DNA of 60,000 nucleotides. Origin: Polytrichum commune (taxonomy: Eukaryota; Streptophyta; Polytrichopsida; Polytrichales; Polytrichaceae). Positions 12,199-24,800 of the stretch are shown one piece after another. The notes beneath the pieces were generated by a model, which worked only from the letters and a program-made list of their open reading frames with translations, was not told the origin of the DNA and ran no database searches. The DNA is taken from the NCBI GenBank assembly GCA_950295325.1, contig OX485805.1:2172501-2232500 (forward strand), written 5' to 3'. Each line of letters opens with the position of its first letter. Positions within the stretch are counted from its first letter, which is position 1. Position numbers and translations under genes: made by a program.

Positions 12199-12875
12199 GA
12201 ACATCGTTCACTCCGTAACAGTGTTGGGTAATCTACCGATCAAACTTTGAACCCTCATACCTTTTGCATACGAATTCCCAAAAAAGCTTACTTTGTGTGT
12301 TGGATTCCCCTTTTTCAATTGCTAGAAAATCGCAATTTGGTTCTCATTTTTCAGCCTAAGAATAGTTATGTGTCCTTGACGGTTTTAGCACCATCTACTG
12401 CCTCAGTAATGTGAACATGAGCATTGCCGGAAGTCATCGAGTTTGAGATTTTGCATCAGCGATCCAGTGGCATCAAGAATGTCGCTGAGTTCACGTCGAA
12501 ATCTCTCAACCTCTGCAGCTTGGGCATCAACAATGTGAACATCAACCCTCCGTAACAGTGTTGGGTAATCTACCAATTAAACTTTGAACCCTCATACCTT
12601 TTGCATACAAATTCCCCAAAAAAGCATACTTTGTGTGTTGGAATCCCCTTTTTCAATTGCTAGAAGATTGCAAATTGGTTCTCATCTTTCAGCCTAAGAA
12701 TAGTTATGTGTCCTCGGCGCTTAAAAACTGATGGTTTTAGCACCATCTACTGCCTGAGTAATGTGGACATGAGCATTGTCGGAAGTCATCGAGTTTGAGA
12801 TTGTTGCACCAGCGCTCCAGCGGCATCAAGAATGTCGCTGAGTTCACGTCGAAATCTCTCAACTTCTGCCTCTTG
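12199..12875. repeat. 337-bp tandem duplication including the end of the coiled-coil gene
   Basis: The block from about 12199 ('gtaacagtgttgggtaatct' at 12215) repeats at offset 337 (12552). It covers 3' flank and roughly the last 95 nt of coding sequence with the stop codon. The copy at about 12434-12530 is a downstream, diverged duplicate of the end of the terminal exon (12786 onward on the minus strand). Transcription reaches the intact copy first, so the second is probably inert or part of the 3' UTR. Confidence 0.75.
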
Positions 12876-15800
12876 GGCATCGAAGGCTTCCTTGTGTTGT
12901 GTGAAGCCACGTTCCTCATCAGTGTTGCACACCTGCCGCCTGCTTTCTTGCACTATCTCCTGCCATTCCATCTCTTTCTGGTGCTGCCGAGCCTCCATCT
13001 CTGCCACCTTCCTTTTCAAGTTTATAATCTGCACAAAGGAATTCACATGCAGAGTCATAACGCCACTCAACACCAGGCCTCATAAAGTTAGGCGTTTGCA
13101 TAAATTGAATATATTAGCTTATTTTATGCGCTTTGTGCCCCCGGGGTGCCTAAAATATGCATTTTTCAAAAAATGACTAAAGAGTGCTCGGAATTGAACA
13201 ACTGGAGTGTGTTTCGTATGGCTTTGTGTGTGGCGTGTTTTATTGTGTTGACAATGAGAAGGCTCTAATCGGCGAGGACGACCGTCAAGAGCGCGAACTG
13301 CATGTCGGACTGTGCAAACTCATCGTCGAGACGTGTCCTAGGCGTTTTGGGAACTTCTTATGCCTTAATTTATGCGCGCCACTCTAATTATTTATGCGTT
13401 TTATGCGTTGATTTATAGAACGCATAATTTAATGAGGACTGCTCAACATTGAACAACCTTATGGCTGAGTTTGATTTCTATTTAGCATATACTAGGGGCC
13501 TACACCATCTTACCTTCATGGTGGGAAGAAACTTAAATATTGGGAAGAAAATTGATGCAAGTATGAATAGTGCTTCCGATGAAAAGTGTTGGGAACATAA
13601 CTCCACCCAAATTTTAAAGTGCCAACATGTGTGTATGAACAATAACTGAATATTACCAGTTTGTTCGAGGAGCCCATGGAATAGAATTGTTTTTTCCCAA
13701 GGTCCAGTGAACTGACCCAAATGATTGAGTTATGTCACGGTCTTCCTTTCCGTTTGTAATGTTAGCCCTTAAACTTTGCGGGGTCTCGATAGACAATCGT
13801 ATACACAATTTAACATTTCATTTGCATGGCATTAACCCCTAAGCGTCCTGGAGGCCCAATTTGGGCTCTTCAATGCACAAGAACATGTGTTCGAGCTACA
13901 TACTTCTATTCAAGCTAATTGTGGTAAACATGACTCTGTGTAAAAACAACTTATACTTCGATTGCATTTTGCAAATCGGTTACAAAATTCTATATTAATT
14001 AAGTGTTTGGGTTCACATACACAACCTGGGTGTTCTTTGGACGCAATAACGTGTTTAGTACTTCAATCATCAATGTCACATAGGAGTATATTTTCAATTT
14101 CTCCTCGACATAGGATAACACACTAAATATCGCTTCAAAACTTTATATACATTTTTATTAAATTGAAGATTTGGTGAGGCTTGTGGATATTGTGTATATA
14201 AGTCATACCTTGTGCCCATTCAAAGGTTCACCGGTGAGAACAACCTACTCTCTTTGGAAAGAAAATACTACACTTGGAAGGGATAAAAATGCATGTACAA
14301 GTTGATGATGAGATTATGTAGATTGGGGCTTATGCACATTTTCACATATACTTGTGGGATGTTTGGGCTTGAACCTTTGTGTCTACAATGATCGCAAGGG
14401 AGGTCTTATCTAGAAACGTATAAGGAGGTACTATAGAGGGCGTTCTAGAGATAAGTTTCCATCAATATTTGGGAATGTAGGTTTAGGGAGCCTCAAGTCT
14501 TTCTTTCAATCGGATCATCAAGTTGACATCAGTCTCTAACTTGCGGAGGCTACTGCATCTCTACCAGTAGCCAGTCTCTAGCTACATGTTGTACTTTCAG
14601 TCTGGTTAGCTTGTTGACTTCGTGGATTTCAAAATCCGTTTGATTTCAATTCATCTTTACAAATGTCAAAATGTAATTTGCATGTGGCATATAATTGCTT
14701 TTAGCCAATGTGAGCATGACATGTGGCATGATTGAGAGAAGAATTACATTTTGTCGGAATAGAGAGCCCTCTACAGTAGCTTGAAGCTAGTGATGAATGT
14801 CTCTGGGAAAAAGGCTTATACTTTTGGTTGCCAGCCAAAACTAGGGTCCCACGTTTTGTTTTATGGCACAATTCCGGAACCATAGAAACAATTTTTCCCT
14901 GCTTGAACTTCTTACAGTCGTATGTTACCCGATGCAGATTTTGTAAACTGGAAGTGTAAGCATAAGTATATGAATGGCCGTTCATGGGGAGAAATTGTTG
15001 TGGAAAATGTGCATAATATTCTTGGTTACTCTAGAAACCGTTCATGTGAAACAATGACATTCTAAATGACTACGGGGACATATTATGGGGGTTCCTTTTG
15101 GCATGATGAATCTCATCTAGGACTTGGTGAGTGTGACCGTTACCCACCGGTAGCCACTACAATAGACCCTTTGGTAGTGTCAATCCAAAATCATGGGTTT
15201 CCGCCTCCTCTCCCCACCCCCAAAAGAAAAGAACTAAGGGTTGCTTCACATTATGGCTGTCGAAGTCGAGAGGCCGTGGGATTGAGTGGCCAAGCTTTGT
15301 TGAGAGTCCAAAGAAATGGGCTAAAAGTATCCAATAAAAATATAGGAAGTGAAGCCTTTGGCCGGGCATAGTGTGAAGCTTCCAAAGGCTAAGCCCAAAG
15401 TCCAAACCTTTGCCCATGAACTCCCACAACCTCTCAATTTGGACAGCCATAGTGTGGAAGCCAAGCCCAAAGGCCAAGCCCAAAGTCCAAACCCAAAGGA
15501 GCATCTCACTTTATTACTTGCTTAAAACAATCCCTCCAATCTAACGACCAAGTTCTTGTCAATGATTGATTTTTTTATGAATTTTTTTTGACAACTTCTT
15601 GACCATAGTTTGGGTTTCCATTCCAATCTGACCCAAACTTCCTTCGAGAGTTTGTTGCCTTCTTCAAAAGTAATCATTTTAAATTGCAACGGCCTTTGGA
15701 CTTTGGCCTTAGTGTGAAGGGTCGAGAGGCCGAACTCTTGGTTTCTTGCAATATGATTGGTGGAAATCGATGGCCTCTCGACCTTGGCCATAGTGTGAAG

Positions 15801-18800
15801 CGCCCCTAAGTACCATAGAATGATGAATGTCATTTATGGGCCACCTTCAGGCCTCCAAAATTATGGAAGTGATTGTGGACTAATCCCACGTCATGGCGGT
15901 CTTCTCATCGTATATCCTAGTAGGTACAAGAGCCCAACCCACAAACAATGTGACTAATCTAAACTCATACATTCGATTAGGTTGCCCCCCGCTAATATAT
16001 CGACATTCATCACTTTCAATGAATGTTTACTACCACAATAACAAAATACTCAAGTTACTTTCTACTGTGGTTGCTATACAAATGAATAAACAAAGTTATA
16101 AATGTTTGTTATCTAATTTTAACCCAAGGTAATTCATATGGTGGAGAGGCCACCTATTCACAAAAGCAACCTAATTGCATATATATCATTGTATCTTAAA
16201 TATTTAAGAGAGGGTTCTTAACATATGTTTATGGAGATGCATCATCACCACATGCGGAAACACACTTTACCTTCATTAAGAATACTAACAATCAACAATT
16301 GACTTTCAATTGTGTTGGCCCCATCTTAATTTTAACATCGTACGAATACCCAAGTGAATGATCAAGGCATGTTTTTTAATCTTATGTGATTATAGGATTG
16401 TATTGAAGCATAGGTAAATTCATATCATTATTCAGATCCATAACAGTGTTATGTGGAACTGACAGTATTCCACGGAATATTCCCCATAATATGTTGATAA
16501 TGTTATGTTGTAAACTGAGTTGTCAGTACCTGTGCCATACGTGGAGACTGCCGACACAGAGCATATGCCTCCTCCAGCTCTTTGGACACGCTCATTAACC
16601 TGCCAACATTTCATGGTCCTCATCGACTACTTAATGCTTCTCAAATACACCAAGTTTTGCACTTGCTGAGGTGGCTAGTATTTGATTTATCATCATGGAC
16701 AATTAAGATAGATGGGCCTGGACTACACTGTTTTGTCTAATTAGTGTGGGTTACTATTCAGAGTTACGTGGTGCTATAACTTTTCACTGGCATTATTGTT
16801 TTTTCCAGCTAAATTATATCATATTCTTTGGTGTGTATACCAACTACTTATGTTGTTTGGATATAAAATGATACTCTCAGTAAAATGTTAAGTGATGCGT
16901 AACTCCAAATGGTAATCCACACTATTTAGACAAACAATGCACTTCATGCTTCTCAAATACACCAAGTTTGCACACTGAGTGGCTAGTATTCGATTTATCA
17001 TCATAGTTATTTGTTCCAACTTGCCCAATCCTCTTAGGACTTGAAACACGTGGTTAGTACAAGATGGTTAGCAAATCCAAATCGAGGTTGTAGCCACTTT
17101 CCTCATAGTTTTTGGAGCTTGTGTTGAATATCTTGTTCATTATCAAAGTCAAGATTCTTGTGCTCATTAAATCGTCATATAGATCCCCCCAATTATTTTG
17201 AGCATGTAGTCCAATCTCTTTTAAACACGCATCTTTGTGGTATCCATTCATAGATCCACACTTAATCACATACCACTCAAATATAGGTGCCCATTTAAGA
17301 GGAAACTTTGGATTTGACCCACGTACCTTCAACTTGGGCACTTCACACTAGATCTTGAGGGCCCATGATCATTGAAATCTAAAACCTCTCAATGGTGGAA
17401 AATGACAAACATGTCATACTTCACTAAACACATAGAGCTTGAGGGCCTAACGGACCATGGGGGTTTTGAATGGATGAAAAACCTACATGGAGTCCTATAT
17501 GGCATGCAATGGGTGATGATTCATGGTCTACCGGATTTTTTGTAGGTCTAACAAAAAACCGGGAGACCATGACGCTTCAAAATCTCACAATCCGATTTAC
17601 TATAACCGGTTGTGTAGAAATGGCCCCCATGAATAAGATGTTATTGAAGTCGAATCCAGTTGAGAGCCTGGTTGCATGTGTCTGTACATACACTACACTT
17701 AAAGGCCTATGACCACAAAAAACAAATTCAATTTGAATTCCCCATGGTACGGCCTTCGGATGAGTTTCATGGGCCCTCACAATTTCATGGTCACAACCCT
17801 TGGTCCTAGGGTAAAAAAAGTTTCCTAAGTTACTTGGCAAAATCAACAAAGCACAGATATAATATGTTCATCAGTGAAATAATTCATTTAGCTCAAGAAT
17901 TTACCTTGCCTCCAATGCACAATTTGCCATCTCAAGTGAGGTAACATCTTTGTTGATATGGTGCCCTTCTAATATGCCTTTACCACTGTCGAGCCATGCT
18001 GCAAAAGTCCTAGTTAACATATTAGTAATATTTAGGATAGCTTTATAAAGATTTCCAAAGAGAAAAGGGTGGTAGCAAAAGACCTGCAACAACACCATAT
18101 TATTATCAATGCCATCTTTCCTCTAACTTCAGGGAAGATTATTATTTCCTTGACAACAGTAGTCTGAACCTAACTAACAACCTTGAGCAATGAATTCGGA
18201 TTATAGAGTTATTCGTTAATTCAACCGGAGTTTTGGTCGGGAGTTAGTTCTTCTACATACAATATTTTTTATATTCAGTAAGTTTTCAGTGCATGCCTTG
18301 GAGCCGGTGCGGAGGTTTGAATAAATAACATTATCTATTGGCTCATTGAGGGTCAAACTCATTTTAGCACCTCTTGGCATGCCGCAATGAGTTTGACCCT
18401 CAATGAACCAATATAGAATGTTTGTTGTTCAAACTTCCACACCAACTCCAATCGTGCACCGAAAAAACTGAACCTGGAAAGTGTTGTATGCAAAACAACC
18501 AACTCCACGACCAGAACTCCGGTGGAATCAATGGATAACTCTAATATCATTGATAATATCATTTGTGTGGAGCTGCGAAGATAAGTTTCTTTGCAATGTA
18601 AAGTTTGTCTGCATCTGGGACATTTACAGTGAAGGCAATCCCCACATCAAATAGACCATTGAGTTTCCTGTATTACTTCCAGTTGTTTTTTGAGCATCTG
18701 AGAATACCTACTGGGTACTTTTGGATCAAGCTTACAGCCCTTAAGGGGTATTCACACATTGGTGTGATTGGTTGTCAGATAAACTGCCAATTTTATTGAC

Positions 18801-21800
18801 AGAAATATGTAAAAAAACGAAGAAGTCAATGTTAATCATGCCCTCGCTTGTCACGTCATGTCAGTCAACATGGCAGCCCTGTGACAACGTACTCCAGATT
18901 GTCAGCCAACATGGGGTGTTTAATGGGCTAATCCCTGGGTAAATGAAGTCACTTATGCATATGACGGGTGAGGGGGAAAAAAGAAAAAGACAAAGAAAGT
19001 CCATTAGATCTAATCCGTGCGATTCAGTCGAATGTAAGGAAACTGAATCATTTGAAAACAGAATGTAGTCGACTTCATGAACATTCAAATTGTGCAATCA
19101 ACCCTCCCCAGGAAGGGAAAAGAAAAAGAAAGTGAAGACAAAAAAGGAATCAACTTCATTTGAAATCATCGAACATGCAGTTGATTTGGTAGTCAACTGC
19201 AAATACTAGACTTTGGTAATTTCATATAATTGTAAAAAAACCACAGTTACATCAGGGTTCATCACACCCAAACGGACATGATGTAACCAAAAACTGCCAC
19301 ATCACCTCTGTTTGGACAACCTTGAAAGAAGTACTTTCTTTTCTAAACCACAATTTTTGTGTACAGGTTTTGCATGCCAATCTCTCTGTCATCCTTTGAA
19401 AGGCAGAGGAAAGGCTAGACTCCCAGAGAGTACACTACATATCGTATTTAGTTTCACTTACTATTTGAAATTACACAATGCTATATCTATTTCCTGTGTA
19501 TCTCACATTTTAGCAACAAATGTCAAATTGGTTGTTTGGACATTATAGGACATTAACAACTTTACTTGGTAGAAACTTATATCAATAGTAAAAAGATATA
19601 GCATTGTGTAACTCCGAAAAGTAAGTGACACTAACTATAATATTTAGTGTAGCAATCTACGTGTTGACCTTTTAATTTTGCAACTTGGTGTTCCTTGGGT
19701 CAAATGTTCTTGAAAAGAAGGAAGGAAGAACAATTCCGATGTTGCCATTGGCATGACTTATATTGTTACTTCATTTTCACGTTTGTCTAACTCTACATGT
19801 AATCCCGAAACGGTCATTACGAGAATGAGAAGGCCGATGAAGACAACTGCCTCCTTTTGAAGGTTAACACCTTGCATGGGCATGGACAAGCTGGCCTGCA
19901 CCTATATTCATCTCCCCAACGGCAAGCCCCTAGGTTCTCACATGGTTGAATGAAAATATCCAGTCTATTCGGTGGCCATAGGTGGTAGGGTGAAAAAATT
20001 AAGTGCTGGCAAGGTCACCCATCCAAGTATTGACGAGGATTAACTTAGGCAAGACTTACTTGTTGGAGATTTTTGGCAATCTGCATTATGCCTCATCTGA
20101 TTGCGATGCATGTTATGGAGCTGGAAGGCTTGCTGATGCTGCAATGTGAACATAACAGTTTTCTCCACAGACTCGGCACATACTTTCTGCGGCATCTCTC
20201 TTGCCTTCTCTGAAATCTCCAGCTCCTTGCGTAGCGCCACCATCTCACCTACTGAGTGCTTGCTGGTGTCAAGACCTAACTCAGTGGTTGCACATTTCTG
20301 TTTTTCTATCTCTGATTTAACGTGCGCAAAGGATATACCCTCACTTTGTTTTTCTGTGTCAGAAATTGGAATCATCGCTGGTGGTGGAGAAGGAGCCAAT
20401 ATGCTGCCTGCGTTTCCATTCAAGTAAGAAGCAAAACCAGAATAAAACTTACTAAATAAAGGAAAGATTGTGATAATTTAGCAGACTTGGAGTGAAACTT
20501 GAATTCTAAGAGGGGGGGGGGGGGGGGGGGGGATAACCAGGGGGGTTGAACAAGTGCTGGTCTGGCATTTAGGTGAATGTAATACCAGTCAAATATTCAC
20601 ATTTGGTGGATATGTCAAGGTGAGAGAATCTTTGTATACCCAAGCTATTATTGAGGTCCGAATGGTATTGACCTCAATAATAGCTTGGGTATACAAAGAT
20701 TCTATATATATTGGTATTAAGTCATATTGATACTAGGACGATTTTGTCTAGGTATGAAGGTTTTTGCATGGCATGTAGACCTGAATGGTATCAAAAACAA
20801 AAATATTGTCAAACACCCATTCCCTAATGGTATTGAAAAATGTGAAATCCTCGTTATAGAAACCTGAATGGTATCAAAAAGGGACAATATTAGACCAACA
20901 CTGTTTGCAACAAATTTATGAAGGAAAAAGTTAACCTATCAAATTGCTCCACATTAGCGATCTGGTTGACCGGTAAATTGACCCCACCCCCAGTAATGTA
21001 TTTGTTTGAAGTCTTTCTTTCTTGGGGTCCTGGGTAAGGGCTTAACACCAAAGAAAAGTAGAGATTCAACAGAAAATTATGCAGACTACAAGACCAACAT
21101 AAAGTATGTCTGTTACTTGTAGCCTCAATTCATAATATCTTCAATATCACAAAAGAATTGCATCACTTTACTTGCATGGGTGTCTTGATGATGGTGTTGA
21201 ACTATCTGCTCCTGGGGTTCTTTCAGGTCCTTTTCCTGCATTCCAATATCACATTTGGTTGAATATATTTCATTACCCAAAACAATGACTCCAAAGTTAG
21301 ACATTTCTGGGCGACCACATAGGTACGTTGACCATTTAATGTACCTAACTCAAAAATTGAATTGAACAAGACTCCTTGATGGCCCACATAATACTTCCCA
21401 ATATCTCACAACATGTCAACGACATATGCCAGAGGATTGAAAAAGGACCTTCATAGTGGGTCGAGAATTTATATGTTTGCGTGCTGGGGGCCTAACAATG
21501 CTTTCAGTAGTAGGCAGCTTGTTTTGCACAAAAACCTCAGATTTACTCTCTTCGACCTTGTCTGTGAGCACTTTCAATTTTCTTGAATAATGTACCCGGA
21601 TGTTTGCCACCTGCTTAGAATTTCACCAGAAGATTCTTAGTTTAGCGCATGACAGAAACTTATTATCTTGGACCTATCACTCATTAAATCTGCAACATGA
21701 CTGCGATACTAACAAACATAATGAAACTAGAATCATTGGGAGAATTTTCTTCACATGTGAGATGTATTTTGTACTGTGTGGCTTCTCATGCCAAATCACA

Positions 21801-24800
21801 TTAGTTAAGTGAAGAAGCTCTAAATTTCGAAGAAATTGGAGCGTGGGGTGGCAAGTATCTGTAGCACTCACAGGGTCATCCTGAGATATTTTAAATCATG
21901 AAGGCCCATTCCCACATGGATTTACCAAATAACTAAAGTTTTTCCTAAAAACCGGGTAAAGCTCTCTTGGTTATAGTGGAGGCACCTGATTATCCCAGTG
22001 CCCCTACAAGAACTTGGTCAAGAGATTTTCAAGTAGGTTTAGTTAAGTAGTTTTCACACATGTTCATTGTTTTATCTACTGAGCAATGACATGTTGGATA
22101 ATTTTTGTCCCATCCCCAAATGCCTTGCCACTCATCTATCTTACCATTAGTTTTGTTAATGAAGCTCCTCGTACCCTCATAGGTAAGACTAAAAGCAACC
22201 AAACACAAGGGCCAATGGCCACTCTTTTAAAGGTCCTACATTCTTGCCTCATCTCTAGGTACCAATGGGAGGGTTGATGCTTGAGGCTTAAAACCTCCAC
22301 TTTTAAAGCATGCCACGTCCTTTTGCTAACTAGGCCATCGATGGTGTGAAGGCCGTGTTTTTAGGGCGAACTTTTAGGCTAAGTTAAAGTCAGGTGGGAA
22401 GGGGGCATAAGCGGTATTTTATAGCTGGTTTCGCGTTATAAACATTCCAGAGACTCTAAATTCTGAGAAATTTTATAAAAGATCTTAGATGTGAGAATAT
22501 ATATTATACCTATGGTCACTGTCTGGATGGTGATCCTTGCTTCAACAAAATTGCTTCTGATTGGTTCTGAAAATAATATTTGAAATTGGAAACCTTTTCT
22601 ACTTCAGACACAAATGGTATTGATCAAGGGATTTCTCTCAATGCCCTCCCCCTTTTCAAGAATCTTGCACTTCTTTGTATTATTTGTACAAACTAGTTTG
22701 GGCCCGTCTTGTCTCCACCCATTGCACCCATGCATATGGATTAATGACCCCAGGCCATCCCCGCACTGTCCGCTAAACTGTTCGCTAAACATGTTGCTAT
22801 TGACAGCCAATGGTGTTTTGGAACTTTGGAACGGCAATTGCGTCAACTTCCATGCACCCTCACCGTTCCAATGTTCCCAAATGTATAACAGACTAGATTG
22901 GGCCTGTGTGGTCCCAGCTTGTCCTGATTCATCCCTGCACCGTCCGCTCAATATGCTGCTGTCAACGGCCGGCCATTTTGGAACGGCAACCATGTCAGCG
23001 CCCATGCGCCCTTGCTGTTTGACCCTTTGAATATGTATATTAGATCATCAATTCATTAGAAGCATTTGGAAGCGATTTGAAAACAGCTGATCTAGTAACG
23101 AGAATTGCCAACCCAGGGTAATTCTTTGATGACAAATGTGATCTACCTGTTTCTCCAGCTCTTTCACCCGGCTCATCTCTCCTCCGGTCCCAGTAGCACT
23201 TTGATGTGCTTGTGCTTGCATTTGCTGCTTCAAATTCCGGATGCGTGTTGAAGATTCGTGTCGCAGCTTGTCCATCTCTAGTTTCATGTTGTGGAGAATT
23301 CTGTTTGTCTCCTCATCTTTAAGAATTGCGTGGCGCTGTGCAGCCACCAGTTCTGCTCGTAGCTGCTGTACCTCATCGATTGCTTCCAATTCTGCTTTTG
23401 ATACCTGTATATACCCCCACGGTGGCAACTCCCTATTTATGATCAGCTGTTTCGAAATCACTTCCTAATGCTTTTAATGAATCGTTGATGATATGTTACA
23501 ACACAGTCTGAGCAACATGCTTGGAAAGAGAGAGACCATTGACAGGAATCCGTTGATACCATTTGTGTCTGCATTAGACAAGCTTAACACTTTCAGATAT
23601 TGTCTTTGGAACTAATTTGAAGCAATTTTTATAATGCAGGCATCACCATCTAACAAATTATGTCTTTATTTCCACTTTCAATCGAATATAAAATTTCTTA
23701 GATAACCTGATGAAGTCCTTGTAGACTTGTCATGTCCTTTTTCTCTTTTCTCAGAGTCGCCTCATTTTTCTTCACCTATGCCAATTAGCCCACCTTGAGT
23801 TTCAATCAACACCCTTGAAGCATCTACACTCGAAATAGGGTGAATCTTCATAATGAACTTCATAGTTACTATTAGCCGTTAAGTACTGCTATCAAATGAA
23901 CACATGATTCGGATCCTCGGACCTGGTTATGAAGACATTCAATGTGCTTTAAGGCGGCTTCCTTGTGCATCACCTCTGGAATATGATCTTGAAATGTAGA
24001 TTGGCTTCCATCTTGAGGCTTGTTTGTCAGCGATTGTATTTGAGCAGCCTGAGGATACACCTTGTATGAGATGCTAAGGGCAACTGACATTATGACCTCT
24101 TTTGGTTGATTAGAAAGGAATATGTACTTTCTCGGTTTCTGTGGCCCTAGAGCACTTCAGAATAGGATCAGCATAGTACTACTTGAGCTAAGATCAATTC
24201 AGAGCCACATCGGGTCTGCTCCAGGATAGTAGTCCAGTCAAACGATTTAGCTGATGTTCAATTCCTCATTGGATTTGAGGGGGCACATTACCACACGTAG
24301 TTGATGACCCTACCATGGCCTGACCACTTCGTTTGGTAATTGACATAGTCGCCTTGCCACGGGCTGTCGTAGGCACCCAATCTACCTAGTTCGAAACACA
24401 CTAACCTAGATTGCTGCTTACAAATTTACAGATTGAAGTACGTGTAGTTCCTCTCCCAGCTGAAAGACATACGATGAACTTGGTGAAATCCCCTATACCC
24501 GAGACTCTAAATCCTGGGAAACAGAAATTGATTTTATACCTGATCAGCAACAGTTGCTTGAAGTGATGCTATAAGCTCCTCCAGCTGAGACATTGCTTCC
24601 ATTTTGCCATCAATTGTAGAAGCTATCTGGGCATGGCCCTGTCTCTCTGATGCTAGTGTTTCTTCTAACGCTGTAATTTTCACCTCAAGATCCTTGATTC
24701 TGATGGACTCTCCCTCCAAAACCCTCTTTTCTAGCTCCAGATGTGCATCTTTCATCTGATTTCATCCAAGGAGCCGTAAATTGAGTGCTCTCATTCGGAT

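Noticed and set aside
22614-23030. 138-residue plus-strand and 133-residue minus-strand open frames.
   Set aside because: They lie over two ~215-bp tandem repeat units inside an intron and lack homology or splice logic. They are frames of repeat DNA.
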